In this document: positions 37,057 through 46,123 of the stretch, one piece after another
How positions within the stretch are numbered: the first letter of the stretch is position 1
Layout: the number at the start of each line of letters is the position of its first letter
Source of the DNA: Hyphomicrobiaceae bacterium
Lineage (GTDB): Bacteria > Pseudomonadota > Alphaproteobacteria > Rhizobiales > Hyphomicrobiaceae
Assembly (NCBI GenBank): GCA_021730785.1
Contig: JAKFWF010000034.1
Span: forward strand, 1-53,224
Length of the DNA stretch: 53,224 nucleotides
Direction of reading: 5' to 3'
Translations under genes and position numbers: made by a program
Notes under the pieces: model-generated
The model's database searches: none
What the model was told of the DNA's origin: nothing
Seen by the model: only the letters and a program-made list of their open reading frames with translations

Positions 37057-37779
37057 TCAGTGCGCGGCACCGAGGTAGGCGGCGCGGACGGCGGGCGAGG
37101 CCTTCAGTTCAGCGGCCGGTCCGTGCACGCTGATACGGCCGTTCTCCAGCACATAGCCGTAGTCGGCGACGTCGAGGGCGGCAGCCGCAAACTGCTCGAC
37201 CAGCAGCATCGTGATCTTCTCGCGCTTGAGCCGCGCGATCGTCGAGAACACTTCTTCCACCAGACGGGGGGCAAGCCCCATCGACGGCTCGTCCAGCAGC
37301 AGCACTTCGGGCTGCAGCATGAGCGCGCGCGCCATCGCCAGCATCTGCTGTTCGCCGCCCGACAGCGTGCCGGCCAACTGCTGGCGCCGCTCGCCAAGAC
37401 GCGGGAACAGCGCAATCATACGCTCGATGTCGGCCTTCACTTCGCCGCGCGGACGGGCGCCGGTCAAACGGGGAAACGCGCCCAGTTCGAGGTTGTCAGC
37501 CACCGTCAACGTCGGGAACACGCGCCGCCCTTCCGGCGAGTGCGCCATGCCGCGCCGCGTGATCTGGTGCGTCGACAGCCCGGCGATGTTGTCGCCGCCG
37601 AGCATGATCGTTCCTGACTCCGGCGTGATCATGCCGGAAATGGCGCGCAAGGTCGTCGTCTTGCCGGCCCCGTTCGAGCCGATCAGCGTGACCAGCTGCC
37701 CCTTCGCCACGTTCAGCGAAATGCTCTGCAGCACCTGGACTTTGCCATAGCCGGCGATGAGGTTTTCGACCTGCAACAT
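37057..37779 (-). CDS. livF: Branched-chain amino-acid-type ABC transporter ATPase LivF
   Basis: The 240-residue product is an ABC ATPase of the LivF class. Walker A GSNGAGKTT lies near residue 34, the signature is LSGGEQQMLA, Walker B LLLDEPSMGLAP, and the H-region reads LLVEQ. Typical LivF segments RRGMAHSPEGRRVFPTLTV are seen. It works with the LivG half fused to LivM. The start lies 17 bp after the livMG stop. Last gene of the livK-H-MG-F operon. Confidence 0.95.
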   Translation of the reverse strand: MLQVENLIAGYGKVQVLQSISLNVAKGQLVTLIGSNGAGKTTTLRAISGMITPESGTIMLGGDNIAGLSTHQITRRGMAHSPEGRRVFPTLTVADNLELGAFPRLTGARPRGEVKADIERMIALFPRLGERRQQLAGTLSGGEQQMLAMARALMLQPEVLLLDEPSMGLAPRLVEEVFSTIARLKREKITMLLVEQFAAAALDVADYGYVLENGRISVHGPAAELKASPAVRAAYLGAAH

Positions 37780-37796
37780 GGGTGTTCCCTGTTCGC

Positions 37797-39818
37797 TCAG
37801 TGCGCCGGTTCAGTGGTGGCCGAGCCGCCGAGATAAGCCTCGATCACGCGCGGATTGGCCTGGACGGCGGCCGGCGGTCCCTCGGCGATCTTCTGGCCGA
37901 AGTCGAGCACGGTGACCTGGTCGCACACGCTCATGACGACATCCATGTGATGCTCGATCAGGATCAAGGTGATGCCGTGCGCCTTGATCTTGCGGATGAT
38001 CTCCATCAGGTCCTTGATGTCGGGCGCGGTCAGGCCGGCGGCTGGCTCGTCGAGCAGCAGCAGCTTCGGGTCGAGCGCCAGCGCACGGCCGATCTCCAGC
38101 AGCCGCTGCTTGCCGTAGGGCAGGTTGCGGGCTTCCTCGTTGGCGAGGTGAGCGAGGCCGACGAAGCCGAGGATGCTTGCCGCCCGCACGCGCGCCGCCT
38201 GCTCTTCGCGTTTCGCCGACGGCAGGCCGAGCGCCACCGCCGGGATGCCCGAGCGGTAGGTGTGGTGCAGGCCGACCATCACGTTCTCGATCACGGTCAG
38301 CTCGCTGAACAGCTGCACGTTCTGGAACGTGCGGGCGATGCCCTTGGCCGCGATCTCGGGCGACTTGAGGCCGCTGATACTGCTGCCATCGAAGCGGAAG
38401 TCGCCGCCGGTCGGCACGTAGATGCCGGTGAGCACGTTCATCATCGTGCTCTTGCCGGAGCCGTTGGGGCCGATCAGGCCGTGGATCGTGCCCGGCTTGA
38501 CGACCAGATCGACGTTGTCGAGGGCCTTGAGGCCGCCGAACTGCATGAGCGCGGCTTTCACGTCGAGCAAGGCTTCGCCGGTCGCTGCAGCCTTGGGTGC
38601 GGTCGCGGCCCAGATGTGGGCTTCATCGCCCTTGGTGTCGATCACCGCGTGCGTGCGCACGAGGTTGGGCGCGAACGAGGACACCACCTTTTTCAGGAAG
38701 CCGACGATGCCGTCCGGCAGATAGTACACGACGAACAGGATCATCAACCCGAACACGGTGAGCTTGTAGTCGGTGATCTTCTGCAGGAACAGGGAGAACG
38801 CGTAGAAAGCGATGCACAGCGCGACCGGCACGATGATCGACCATGGGTCCTCGGGTTTCTGCATCAGGGCGTAGCCGCCCGACAGAACCGCAACCACGGC
38901 AATGGCAAGCGCGATCTGGCGGAACAGCGCGATGTCGGCCAGCAAGTTCGGCAGGAAGACAATGATGACGGCGCCGAGGATCGGCCCGAGCCTGGATTTG
39001 CGCCCCCCCATCGTCACGGCCAGCAGGAACTGGATGGCGAGGTCGAACGAGAAGTTGTTGGGCGCGATGTACTGCTCGGAAAACGTAAACAGTGCGCCGG
39101 CCAGGCCCGCCATCCCGGCACTCGCGACGAACGCCAGAACCTTGTGCTTGTAGACGCTGACGCCCATGCAATCGGACGCGATGGGCGCATCGCGCAGGGC
39201 TTCGAAGGCGCGGCCATAGTGCGAGGCGAGCAGGCGGTTGACGCCGATGATGGTGAGGACCAACGCCGCGAGACAGATGAAATAGAACTCCAGTTCCTTC
39301 ATCGCCTTCACGCTCATCTTCAGGAACGGAAACGTGTCGGCGTATGGCCGCAGATCGATGAACAGCGGCTTTTGCATCGTAATGCCGAGCGGACCGTTGG
39401 TGAGTTCGGTCGTCTCGTTGATCAGGATCTGGATGATGGTGCCGAACGCCAGCGTGACCATGGCGAGGTAGGGTCCCGTCACACGCAGGGCCGGCAGCGC
39501 CAACAGCGCACCGAACACGGCCGCAATGACAGTGCCGAGAACGATCGCGATGAGGAAATCGAGCGAGCCGCCGAACGGCTGCACGATCAGCAGCTTGTGG
39601 TGCACAAGGCAACCGGCCACATAAGCGCCGATGCCAAACAGCGCGGAATGGCCGATCGACACCTCGCCGGTGTAGCCGAATACAATGTCGAGCCCGAGCA
39701 GCAGGATCGAGAAGATCGCGATCGTGATGACGAGGTGCTGGTAATAGGGGCTGGTGACGACGAAGGGGAAGACGATGGCAAGGGCCAAACCAACCACGAT
39801 GAGAGACGTCTTGATCAT
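37797..39818 (-). CDS. livMG: LivM permease-LivG ATPase fusion protein
   Basis: The 673-residue product joins two normally separate ABC transporter parts. Residues 1-380 are a LivM-type permease with about nine or ten TM helices and the conserved GYTGEVSIGHSALFGIGAY and GRAFEALRDAPIAS blocks. Extra hydrophobic segments (about 300-375) precede a linker of about 40 residues (VIDTKGDEA, then Ala-rich). Residues 415-673 are a LivG-type ATPase with Walker A GPNGSGKS (450-457), signature NLPYGKQR (565-572), Walker B LLLLDEP (586-592) and H-region IEHHMDVVM. The frame is continuous with no internal stop. Start ATG 39818 is 8 bp after livH. Fusions of this type occur in some bacteria; the stoichiometry of the complex would be fixed. 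Confidence 0.92.
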   Translation of the reverse strand: MIKTSLIVVGLALAIVFPFVVTSPYYQHLVITIAIFSILLLGLDIVFGYTGEVSIGHSALFGIGAYVAGCLVHHKLLIVQPFGGSLDFLIAIVLGTVIAAVFGALLALPALRVTGPYLAMVTLAFGTIIQILINETTELTNGPLGITMQKPLFIDLRPYADTFPFLKMSVKAMKELEFYFICLAALVLTIIGVNRLLASHYGRAFEALRDAPIASDCMGVSVYKHKVLAFVASAGMAGLAGALFTFSEQYIAPNNFSFDLAIQFLLAVTMGGRKSRLGPILGAVIIVFLPNLLADIALFRQIALAIAVVAVLSGGYALMQKPEDPWSIIVPVALCIAFYAFSLFLQKITDYKLTVFGLMILFVVYYLPDGIVGFLKKVVSSFAPNLVRTHAVIDTKGDEAHIWAATAPKAAATGEALLDVKAALMQFGGLKALDNVDLVVKPGTIHGLIGPNGSGKSTMMNVLTGIYVPTGGDFRFDGSSISGLKSPEIAAKGIARTFQNVQLFSELTVIENVMVGLHHTYRSGIPAVALGLPSAKREEQAARVRAASILGFVGLAHLANEEARNLPYGKQRLLEIGRALALDPKLLLLDEPAAGLTAPDIKDLMEIIRKIKAHGITLILIEHHMDVVMSVCDQVTVLDFGQKIAEGPPAAVQANPRVIEAYLGGSATTEPAH

Positions 39819-39826
39819 GGTGGGCT

Positions 39827-40729
39827 CTAGACTTTCTTGATCGCGCTCTTGCCGAACAGGCCCGAGGGCTTGATCGACAACACAGCCAACAGCAGCAGCA
39901 AGCCAGGCACATCCTTGTAGCCGGTCGAGAAATAGTAACCCGTCAGCGTCTCGGTGATGCCGAGGATCAAGCCGCCGACGACGACGCCGAAGCCGGACGA
40001 CAGACCGCCGATGATGGCAACCGCAAACGCCTTCAGGCCGAGCGCCGAGCCCATCGTGGCCCCTGTCAGCGTGACGGGCGCAACCAGCACACCGGCGATC
40101 GCCGCGGTCAGTGAGGAAAGCGCATAGGAGAACGTGATCACGAGGCCGGTATTGATGCCCATGAGGCCGGCCGCATCGCGATCGTTGGAGGTTGCAACCA
40201 CCGCCTTGCCGTAGATCGAGCGCCGGTTGAACAACTCGATCAGCAGCATCATGATGATGGCGCCGGCGACGATGACGAGTTCCATCGGCAGCACGTTGAC
40301 GCCGTGGAAGCTCAAGGGCTTTTCGGAAATCGGCGGTGGGAACTTGAGGTCGTCGCGCCCCCAGATGTTCTCGGCCAGGTTCTTGAAGATGATGCCGAGT
40401 GCAATGGTGGCCATGATCCAGCCAGCCTCGGACTTGATCTTGATGGCCTGGCGCACGCCAAGGCGCTCGACCACCGAGCCCTGCAGCAGGCCGAACGCCG
40501 CCACGACCGGCAGCATCAGCCAATAGCTCGTGTAGGGCGCAACCGTCAGCCCGACGAGGGCACCGAGCATCAGCGCCTCACCCTGCCCGAAGTTCAAGGT
40601 CTTCGAGGTGGCGAACGTCAGCTGGTAACCGAAGGCGATGACGCCATAGATCATGCCGACCGCGACGCCACTGGCGATCAGCTGCCAAAAGACCGGGCTT
40701 ACGAGTTGGGACAGCAAGTACTCGAACAT
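39827..40729 (-). CDS. livH: Branched-chain amino-acid-type ABC transporter permease LivH
   Basis: The 300-residue product is a LivH-type permease with about eight TM helices. Conserved blocks are GMIYGVIAFGYQLTFATSKTLNFGQGE cut at GYQLTFATSKTLNFGQG, SNDRDAAGLMGIN (the coupling loop) and a Gly-rich GGLSSGFGVVVGGLILG. It pairs with the LivM half of the fusion to form the membrane channel. It lies 118 bp after livK with a strong hairpin in the gap. Confidence 0.95.
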   Translation of the reverse strand: MFEYLLSQLVSPVFWQLIASGVAVGMIYGVIAFGYQLTFATSKTLNFGQGEALMLGALVGLTVAPYTSYWLMLPVVAAFGLLQGSVVERLGVRQAIKIKSEAGWIMATIALGIIFKNLAENIWGRDDLKFPPPISEKPLSFHGVNVLPMELVIVAGAIIMMLLIELFNRRSIYGKAVVATSNDRDAAGLMGINTGLVITFSYALSSLTAAIAGVLVAPVTLTGATMGSALGLKAFAVAIIGGLSSGFGVVVGGLILGITETLTGYYFSTGYKDVPGLLLLLAVLSIKPSGLFGKSAIKKV

Positions 40730-40783
40730 CGGGACCAGAACCTATGCAACGACACCGCGGGTGACGAACAGCGTGCACTGTCG

Positions 40784-40818
40784 CCCTCTCCTAAGCCATA
40801 GCAGTGGCCAGGAGAGGG
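40784..40818 (-). promoter_or_regulatory. Intercistronic stem-loop between livK and livH
   Basis: CCCTCTCCT (40784-40792) pairs perfectly with AGGAGAGGG (40810-40818), and an inner GCCA/TGGC extends the stem. There is no T-run on the minus strand. Such stem-loops after a binding-protein gene often protect its mRNA or attenuate read-through so that the binding protein is made in excess of the permease. That role is inferred. Confidence 0.7.
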
Positions 40819-40847
40819 GACCGAACCTTGTCAACTCTTCGTAATCA

Positions 40848-42050
40848 TCAAGCCTTCGGCTTGACGCGCACGGCCTTGTCGCCGGCGATGTCTTCCGGGT
40901 GGGCCGGCTCGACCTTGCCGCCCTTGATGATACCCATCACCGGGATGTTGCCCGAGATCGCCTCGTGGTCGTCCTTGGAGAACGGCTTGTCGTAGATCGT
41001 GACGACGCCTTCGATCTTCTTGCCGAGGTTCTCGAGCGCCTCGCGTACCTTCGGGCCTTCGGTCGACTTGGCCTGCTCGATGGCAGCGGCCAGCAGGTAG
41101 ACCGAATCGTAGCCCTGGGCAGCCGACACGGGCGATGCAATGCGGTCGACCTTGTAGGCCTTCTGGTAGGCTTCGATGAAGGCCTTGCGCTTCGGCGTGG
41201 TCGGCTGCTGGATGAAGGTCTGCGGCATGATCGCGCCTTCGCCGTTGGCACCGGCCGTGTCGATGAAGCTCGCCATCGACAGCGTCCACGAGCCGATCAT
41301 CGGCACTTTCCAACCGAGCTTGGCCATGCCGTTGGCGAGCTGGGCCAGTTCCGGCCCGATCGCGTAGGTCAGCAGCACGTCGGCACCGGCTTCCTTGGCG
41401 CGCAACAGCTGCGCCGTCATGTCGGTGTCCTTGACGTTGAACTTCTCGACGGCAACCGCCTTCACGCCCTTGGCGGCAAGCGCTGCCTCGAGGTCGGTGC
41501 GGCCCAACTGGCCATAGTTCGTGCTGTCGGCCATGATTGCCGGCTTCTTGAAGCCCTGGCGCACGATCGCTTCATCAACGATCATCGAGCTCTGGATGGC
41601 GTCGTTGGCAGAGGTGCGGAAGATGTAGTTCGGCGCCGGGAACTGCTTGGCGACCAGCGTGCCGGTCGCGACGTTGTTCATGACCGGGATTTCCGCTTCC
41701 TGGTAGAAGCGCTGGCTGGCGAGCGACACGCCGGTGTTGATGAAGCCGACGGTGGCGGTTACCTTTTCCTTGTTGATCAGTTCCTGGGCGATCTGCACGC
41801 CGAGTTCGTTCTTCGCCTCGTCATCACGTTCGATCAGGGTGATTTTAGTCTTCTTGCCGCCGACGTCGACACCGCCGGCCGCGTTGATTTCCTCGACCGC
41901 GAGCTTCACGCCGTCGCGCATCGACACGCCCATCGACGACGAGCCGCCCGTGAAGGGCCCGGTCAAGCCGATCTTGATATCCTGCGCGGCCGCAGCCGAC
42001 GCGAGCGCAAGTGTGGCAGCGAGTGCTGCGAACCCAGTCTTGAGTGTCAT
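40848..42050 (-). CDS. livK: Branched-chain amino-acid-type periplasmic binding protein (LivK-like)
   Basis: The 400-residue product has a signal peptide (FAALAATLALASAAAA) and a type-I periplasmic binding fold of the Leu/Ile/Val class: IKIGLTGPFTG, GVKLAVEEINAAGGV, then ERDDEAKNELGVQIAQELI. The ligand may be a branched-chain amino acid, but related proteins bind amides, urea or aromatic acids, so specificity is open. The ATG at 42050 has AAGGTAGG 7-14 nt upstream. It is the first gene of the transporter operon. Confidence 0.93.
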   Translation of the reverse strand: MTLKTGFAALAATLALASAAAAQDIKIGLTGPFTGGSSSMGVSMRDGVKLAVEEINAAGGVDVGGKKTKITLIERDDEAKNELGVQIAQELINKEKVTATVGFINTGVSLASQRFYQEAEIPVMNNVATGTLVAKQFPAPNYIFRTSANDAIQSSMIVDEAIVRQGFKKPAIMADSTNYGQLGRTDLEAALAAKGVKAVAVEKFNVKDTDMTAQLLRAKEAGADVLLTYAIGPELAQLANGMAKLGWKVPMIGSWTLSMASFIDTAGANGEGAIMPQTFIQQPTTPKRKAFIEAYQKAYKVDRIASPVSAAQGYDSVYLLAAAIEQAKSTEGPKVREALENLGKKIEGVVTIYDKPFSKDDHEAISGNIPVMGIIKGGKVEPAHPEDIAGDKAVRVKPKA

Positions 42051-42183
42051 TGATGGCCTACCTTGGTGCCTGGTGATTGCGGCATTCCGCCCGAACTTTT
42101 TTTTCACATCGAGCCGTGCGACCCTGATGCGATCATTTACCAGAATGCGTCGTCGTGACGCCCTGGCGCGACTTACGCCTACC

Positions 42184-42218
42184 ACTTGCGATCGTTGCGT
42201 AGCAAGCCGCTCGCAAGT
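42184..42218. promoter_or_regulatory. Inverted repeat upstream of livK
   Basis: ACTTGCGA (42184-42191) and TCGCAAGT (42211-42218) form a perfect 8-bp inverted repeat with a 19-nt centre. It lies about 134 bp before the livK ATG, where an operator could sit. An RNA hairpin is also possible. No regulator gene is adjacent. Confidence 0.4.
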
Positions 42219-42265
42219 TCCTGCCTCGTCCCTTCAAACATAAGTCAGTGCACCGAACGGCCGGT

Positions 42266-42574
42266 TCACCGACCGCGCCGCTGCCGCTCATCCCAGAAGT
42301 CGCTGGTGGCCGTGCGGGCGGCCGTCGCACAGTCGCCGCTGCAGTCGATCCAGGTGCCGTTTGGCAACTCGACCTCGGTCAGCGTGATGCCGCCGGCTGC
42401 AACCACCCGCGTCGGCAACCGAATTCGAATGTCGTCGCGGCGAGCCGGATCGGCGATCTCGACGAAACTTTTGCCGAGCACGCGGGCCGGATGCTTGATG
42501 CGCTGCCAAGTGCTGTAGGCAATTATCCCGAACCCGGCCAGGAGGATGGCAACGGCAATCCATCTCGGTGACAT
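42266..42574 (-). CDS. Small single-TM hypothetical protein
   Basis: The 102-residue product starts MSPRWIAVAILLAGFGIIAYSTW, a single N-terminal TM or uncleaved signal anchor, followed by a basic and then mixed soluble domain ending in an Arg-rich tail. Two cysteines (CSGDC) lie near residue 80. Not recognised. The ATG at 42574 lies 16 bp after the stop of the upstream 464-residue gene on the same strand, so the two are probably one operon. Confidence 0.6.
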   Translation of the reverse strand: MSPRWIAVAILLAGFGIIAYSTWQRIKHPARVLGKSFVEIADPARRDDIRIRLPTRVVAAGGITLTEVELPNGTWIDCSGDCATAARTATSDFWDERQRRGR

Positions 42575-42590
42575 GGACCAGCTCCCACGC

Positions 42591-43985
42591 TCAGCGCCGT
42601 TGCAGAACTGCGACCGGCACCGCAGCCAGTGCCGTCAACGGCATGAACAGGGCGACATACAGCAACAGCCGCACGCCGCGGGCGAGCTGCAAGCCGAGTT
42701 GGCCCGGATACTCTGTTGCCTGTTCGGGCGGCCAGATCCGGCTCCACCAGCGCCACGAGGCGCGCGCGCCGGCACTGCCGATCAGCAGCAATCCGAGATA
42801 GCCCCAGCTCGCCCAGGACGGCAGCCAGCGGACCAGGCGTCGGTCGAGTTCGCGCTGGCGGCTGGTGCTGACTAGATGCAGATGAATGGCTGCCGGCTCG
42901 ATGCGGCCCGTCACTGTGTTGGTGAGGTCGGACGCGACCCGCGCCAGCCGTTCGCCGATGCCGCCGACGGAGGGCGCGGCAGCACCAATCTCCATCGCTA
43001 GCAGCGTCACGCGGTCGCCGGTCGCGTCTGTCAGCTTCAGGCTGAGCGGACGCGCGTCCGAGCTGAGTGCCTCCAGCAGGCCTTCCAGGCGCCGGTCGGC
43101 CAGACCAGCGTCGACGCCCTTCACGGCTGCCCGCTGCCACAGCCAGTTGCGGGCGCCCGGCTGGCGGCCGGCTGGCGCATCGAGGATGATCAGGTTCACG
43201 TCGGCTGAGCGGGCTGCCTCCATCAGTTCAGCTGCGATCACGCTGCGGTCGGGACCGCCGGCCACCTGGAAATAAAGCAGCCGGCCGTCAAGGCGTCCCG
43301 TTACCAGCACGGTTTGTCCGCGCAAGGCACCGATCGCCTCCTTCAGCCGCGGCGGGTCGATGCGCTCGATGATCTCGCCCTTCGACTTGTCGTCGAAGGC
43401 AGCACGCGGTGACAGGGCTGCCGGCGCACCTGGCTCCAGGCTCAAGATCCGCAATCCGCTTCCACCGAGCGGCCGGTCGAGTTGCAGCAAAACCTCGTCA
43501 AACGCCGCCCGCTCGACGACTTCCACCTCGATGCGCGGGCTCAGTCGCACACGGCGCGGTTTGGTGTCGGTGAGCGCATAGACACCGATCTGCGTCGACA
43601 GCTGCAAGACGGTGTCGCGTGGCAATTTGGCCAACGCATCCTCGCCCGCAAACACAGAGGCTTCGGTGACGACAAGCAGGAGTTTGGCACCGGCCGTTGC
43701 AACTTCGGGCGCGAGGATGCTGGCCACGCGCTTCATCTCGTCAGGGGTTGCCGCCGTGAACCGCTCGCCCTTGAGGTTGGCGAAAGTCCAGTGCCCTTCC
43801 TGCGAGGCGGCAGCCGCCAGAACGACCGTGTTCGCAGGCGCGACAAGCCGTTGCGCGCGGGTGACGGCGAGGTCGAGCGCAGCCTCGGCGGCCCGCGCGC
43901 CCGAGCCGGCGACTGCCGAGGCCACCAACATCAGGCTGATGGCCAAAACATGCACAAGCCCCCCGGTGATGCCGCATCGAAGCAT
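42591..43985 (-). CDS. Exported protein with C-terminal membrane anchor, function unknown
   Basis: This 464-residue protein was not recognised. It has an N-terminal signal peptide (VLAISLMLVASAVAGSGARA), an alpha/beta soluble domain of about 340 residues, and two C-terminal hydrophobic segments (near 390-405, WGYLGLLLIGSAGA, and 440-460, LLLYVALFMPLTALAAV). The soluble part would lie in the periplasm. It is divergent from the GlcD-like gene (93 bp gap) and probably co-transcribed with the small TM gene downstream. Confidence 0.65.
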   Translation of the reverse strand: MLRCGITGGLVHVLAISLMLVASAVAGSGARAAEAALDLAVTRAQRLVAPANTVVLAAAASQEGHWTFANLKGERFTAATPDEMKRVASILAPEVATAGAKLLLVVTEASVFAGEDALAKLPRDTVLQLSTQIGVYALTDTKPRRVRLSPRIEVEVVERAAFDEVLLQLDRPLGGSGLRILSLEPGAPAALSPRAAFDDKSKGEIIERIDPPRLKEAIGALRGQTVLVTGRLDGRLLYFQVAGGPDRSVIAAELMEAARSADVNLIILDAPAGRQPGARNWLWQRAAVKGVDAGLADRRLEGLLEALSSDARPLSLKLTDATGDRVTLLAMEIGAAAPSVGGIGERLARVASDLTNTVTGRIEPAAIHLHLVSTSRQRELDRRLVRWLPSWASWGYLGLLLIGSAGARASWRWWSRIWPPEQATEYPGQLGLQLARGVRLLLYVALFMPLTALAAVPVAVLQRR

Positions 43986-44078
43986 GGCAGAGTGCCTTTT
44001 CAGTCCATCGCCTCACCTGACACAGAGCGATATCATCGAAGGCCTGTATCGAGAAATCCCGCCCGAGGAGCTTTTCCC

Positions 44079-45515
44079 GTGTCGAACCGCCTGCCGCACC
44101 TTGCACCATCCCCCGCGCTCCTGGCCGAGTTCGCAGCGATCGTCGGGCCAGCCCACGCGCTGACCGATCCGGATGCGCAGTTGCCCTATCTGCGGGAGTG
44201 GCGCGACATGTTCCTTGGCCGCGCCGCCGTGGTGCTGCGGCCGGGCTCCACGGGGGAAGTGTCAAAACTCCTGGCGCTGGCCAATGCCAACCGCGTTGCC
44301 GTCGTGCCCCAAGCCGGCAACACGGGCCTGGTCGGCGGGCAGGTGCCGCACGAGCACGGCGCCGAGATCGTGGTATCGGTCGCGCGCCTCGACAAGGTCC
44401 GCAGCGTCGACCCGAGCGGCACCAGCATGGTGGTCGATGCCGGCGTGACTTTGGCGGACGCCCAGGCGGCTGCCGCCCGCGCCGGTCGGCTGTTTCCATT
44501 GAGCCTGCCGTCGGAGGGGTCGTGCCGGATCGGTGGCAATCTGTCGACCAATGCCGGCGGTGTCGGCGTGCTGGCCTACGGCAACACGCGCTCGCTCGTC
44601 CTCGGCGTCGAGGCGGTGCTGGCCGACGGCCGCATCATCCACGGCCTGAAAGCCCTGAAGAAGGACAACACGGGCTATGATCTGAAAGATCTGTTGATCG
44701 GCGCCGAGGGCACGCTCGGCATCATCACGGCGGCTGTCCTCAAGCTGTTCCCGCTGCCGGCCGAGAAGGCAACGGCCTTCGTCGCGCTGCCCGCGATCGA
44801 GGATGCGCTCGAGCTGCTGAAGCTCGCCGATGGCACCGCCGGCCGCGGGCTGACCGCCTTCGAGTTCATCCCCCGCATCGCCATGGACTTCGTGACCCGG
44901 CACGTGCCTGGCGCCCGCGAGCCGTTCCCGACCCGCTACGACTGGTATGCGCTGCTCGAAGTGTCAGGCGCCCGTGCGGACGGTACGGCCGCGCGCGACA
45001 TGGAGGCGCTATTGACCACCGCCACCGAGCGCGGCGTGATCCTCGATGCGGTGCTTGCCACTTCGATGCAGCAGTCGCGTGATTTCTGGCGCCTGCGCGA
45101 GGGAATTTCGGAAGCACAGAAGCCCGAGGGTGGCAACATCAAGCACGACGTGTCGGTGCCGATCGCGCGCATTCCCGAGTTCATCGCGCGCGCCAACGTG
45201 CTGGTCGAGCGCGTCTGCCCCGGCGCACGGCCAATCCCGCTCGGCCATTTCGGCGACGGCAACGTACACTACAACATCGCCCAGCCGGTCGGCATGGACA
45301 AGGCGACGTTCCTCACGAAGTGGGATGCGATCGGCGATGTGGTGCACGGGCTTGTGGCCGAGATGGACGGTTCGATCTCGGCCGAGCATGGCATCGGACG
45401 TCTGAAGCGCCGCAGCCTCGCCAAATTCAAGAGCCCGGTGGAACTCGAGCTCATGCGCGGTATCAAAGCCGTGTTCGATCCCAACGGCATCATGAACCCG
45501 GGCAAAGTGCTGTAG
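44079..45515 (+). CDS. FAD-linked oxidase, GlcD/D-2-hydroxyacid dehydrogenase type
   Basis: The 478-residue product has an FAD-binding PCMH domain (VLRPGSTGEVSKLLALAN, then PQAGNTGLVGGQ and the GGNLSTNAGG block near 150) and an FAD-oxidase C-terminal domain with the metal/substrate motif HFGDGNVHYN and the closing NPGKVL. Close family members oxidise D-lactate, glycolate or D-2-hydroxyglutarate. Substrate cannot be settled from sequence. The start is GTG at 44079, with GAGGAG 8 nt upstream; there is no ATG at this position. No GlcE or GlcF partner gene is next to it. Confidence 0.9.
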   Translation: MSNRLPHLAPSPALLAEFAAIVGPAHALTDPDAQLPYLREWRDMFLGRAAVVLRPGSTGEVSKLLALANANRVAVVPQAGNTGLVGGQVPHEHGAEIVVSVARLDKVRSVDPSGTSMVVDAGVTLADAQAAAARAGRLFPLSLPSEGSCRIGGNLSTNAGGVGVLAYGNTRSLVLGVEAVLADGRIIHGLKALKKDNTGYDLKDLLIGAEGTLGIITAAVLKLFPLPAEKATAFVALPAIEDALELLKLADGTAGRGLTAFEFIPRIAMDFVTRHVPGAREPFPTRYDWYALLEVSGARADGTAARDMEALLTTATERGVILDAVLATSMQQSRDFWRLREGISEAQKPEGGNIKHDVSVPIARIPEFIARANVLVERVCPGARPIPLGHFGDGNVHYNIAQPVGMDKATFLTKWDAIGDVVHGLVAEMDGSISAEHGIGRLKRRSLAKFKSPVELELMRGIKAVFDPNGIMNPGKVL

Positions 45516-45706
45516 GGCTGCAATTCAGCACGACACTGAGTTCGGTCGCCCGTGGTTGCGAACTTTGGCGACGGGACACTTGTCGCGACGGATGCCAGCC
45601 AGCACTGCCAGGCATTGTGGTCACCTGGGATCGCATGTAAATCGACAAACATCCACACTGCCGCCGACCAATTTCACGTGCAGCATACCGTACCGGAGCC
45701 GTCCCC

Positions 45707-46057
45707 ATGCGTCCTTGCCCTCGCCTCGTCCTCGCGGCCGTATTGTTGCTCGCCGTCCCGTCCGCTGCCATGGCCGCGCCGGCCTATGTTGGCACCTGGG
45801 GTGTCACGGCTGCCCAGTGCAAGATCCCGCAGGAACGCCAGGGCGCGCCGCTCGTCATGAAGGCCAAGGGCTATGATCAGCACGAGGCACACTGCACGTT
45901 CACCTCCGTGCGCAAGTCTGCCGGCGCCTGGAAGGTCGCCGCCCAGTGCCTGGTGGAAGGCAGCCGGCAGAAGGACGCGTTCGCACTCAAGGTGGAGGGC
46001 GACACGCTGATCTTAACGCAAGGGAAGGTGGCACGAACCTACAAGCGCTGCTCCTGA
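45707..46057 (+). CDS. Small exported hypothetical protein
   Basis: The 116-residue product has a signal peptide (VLAAVLLLAVPSAAMA) and a compact beta-rich domain beginning YVGTWGVTAAQCK. Four cysteines (38, 63, 81, 115) could form two disulfides. Not assigned to a named family by eye. It is convergent with the polysaccharide deacetylase gene and lies 191 bp after the FAD oxidase. Confidence 0.65.
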   Translation: MRPCPRLVLAAVLLLAVPSAAMAAPAYVGTWGVTAAQCKIPQERQGAPLVMKAKGYDQHEAHCTFTSVRKSAGAWKVAAQCLVEGSRQKDAFALKVEGDTLILTQGKVARTYKRCS

Positions 46058-46123
46058 TGCGAGGCGCCTCGCCCCTCGCGCTCCCCATGACCATGAGCGC
46101 GGATTGGAGGCAGCGATCGAACT

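Noticed and set aside
36918-37133. Small protein gene between lutC and livF
   Set aside because: The reading is made from two hairpins and the antisense end of livF, so it is a repeat-derived false frame.
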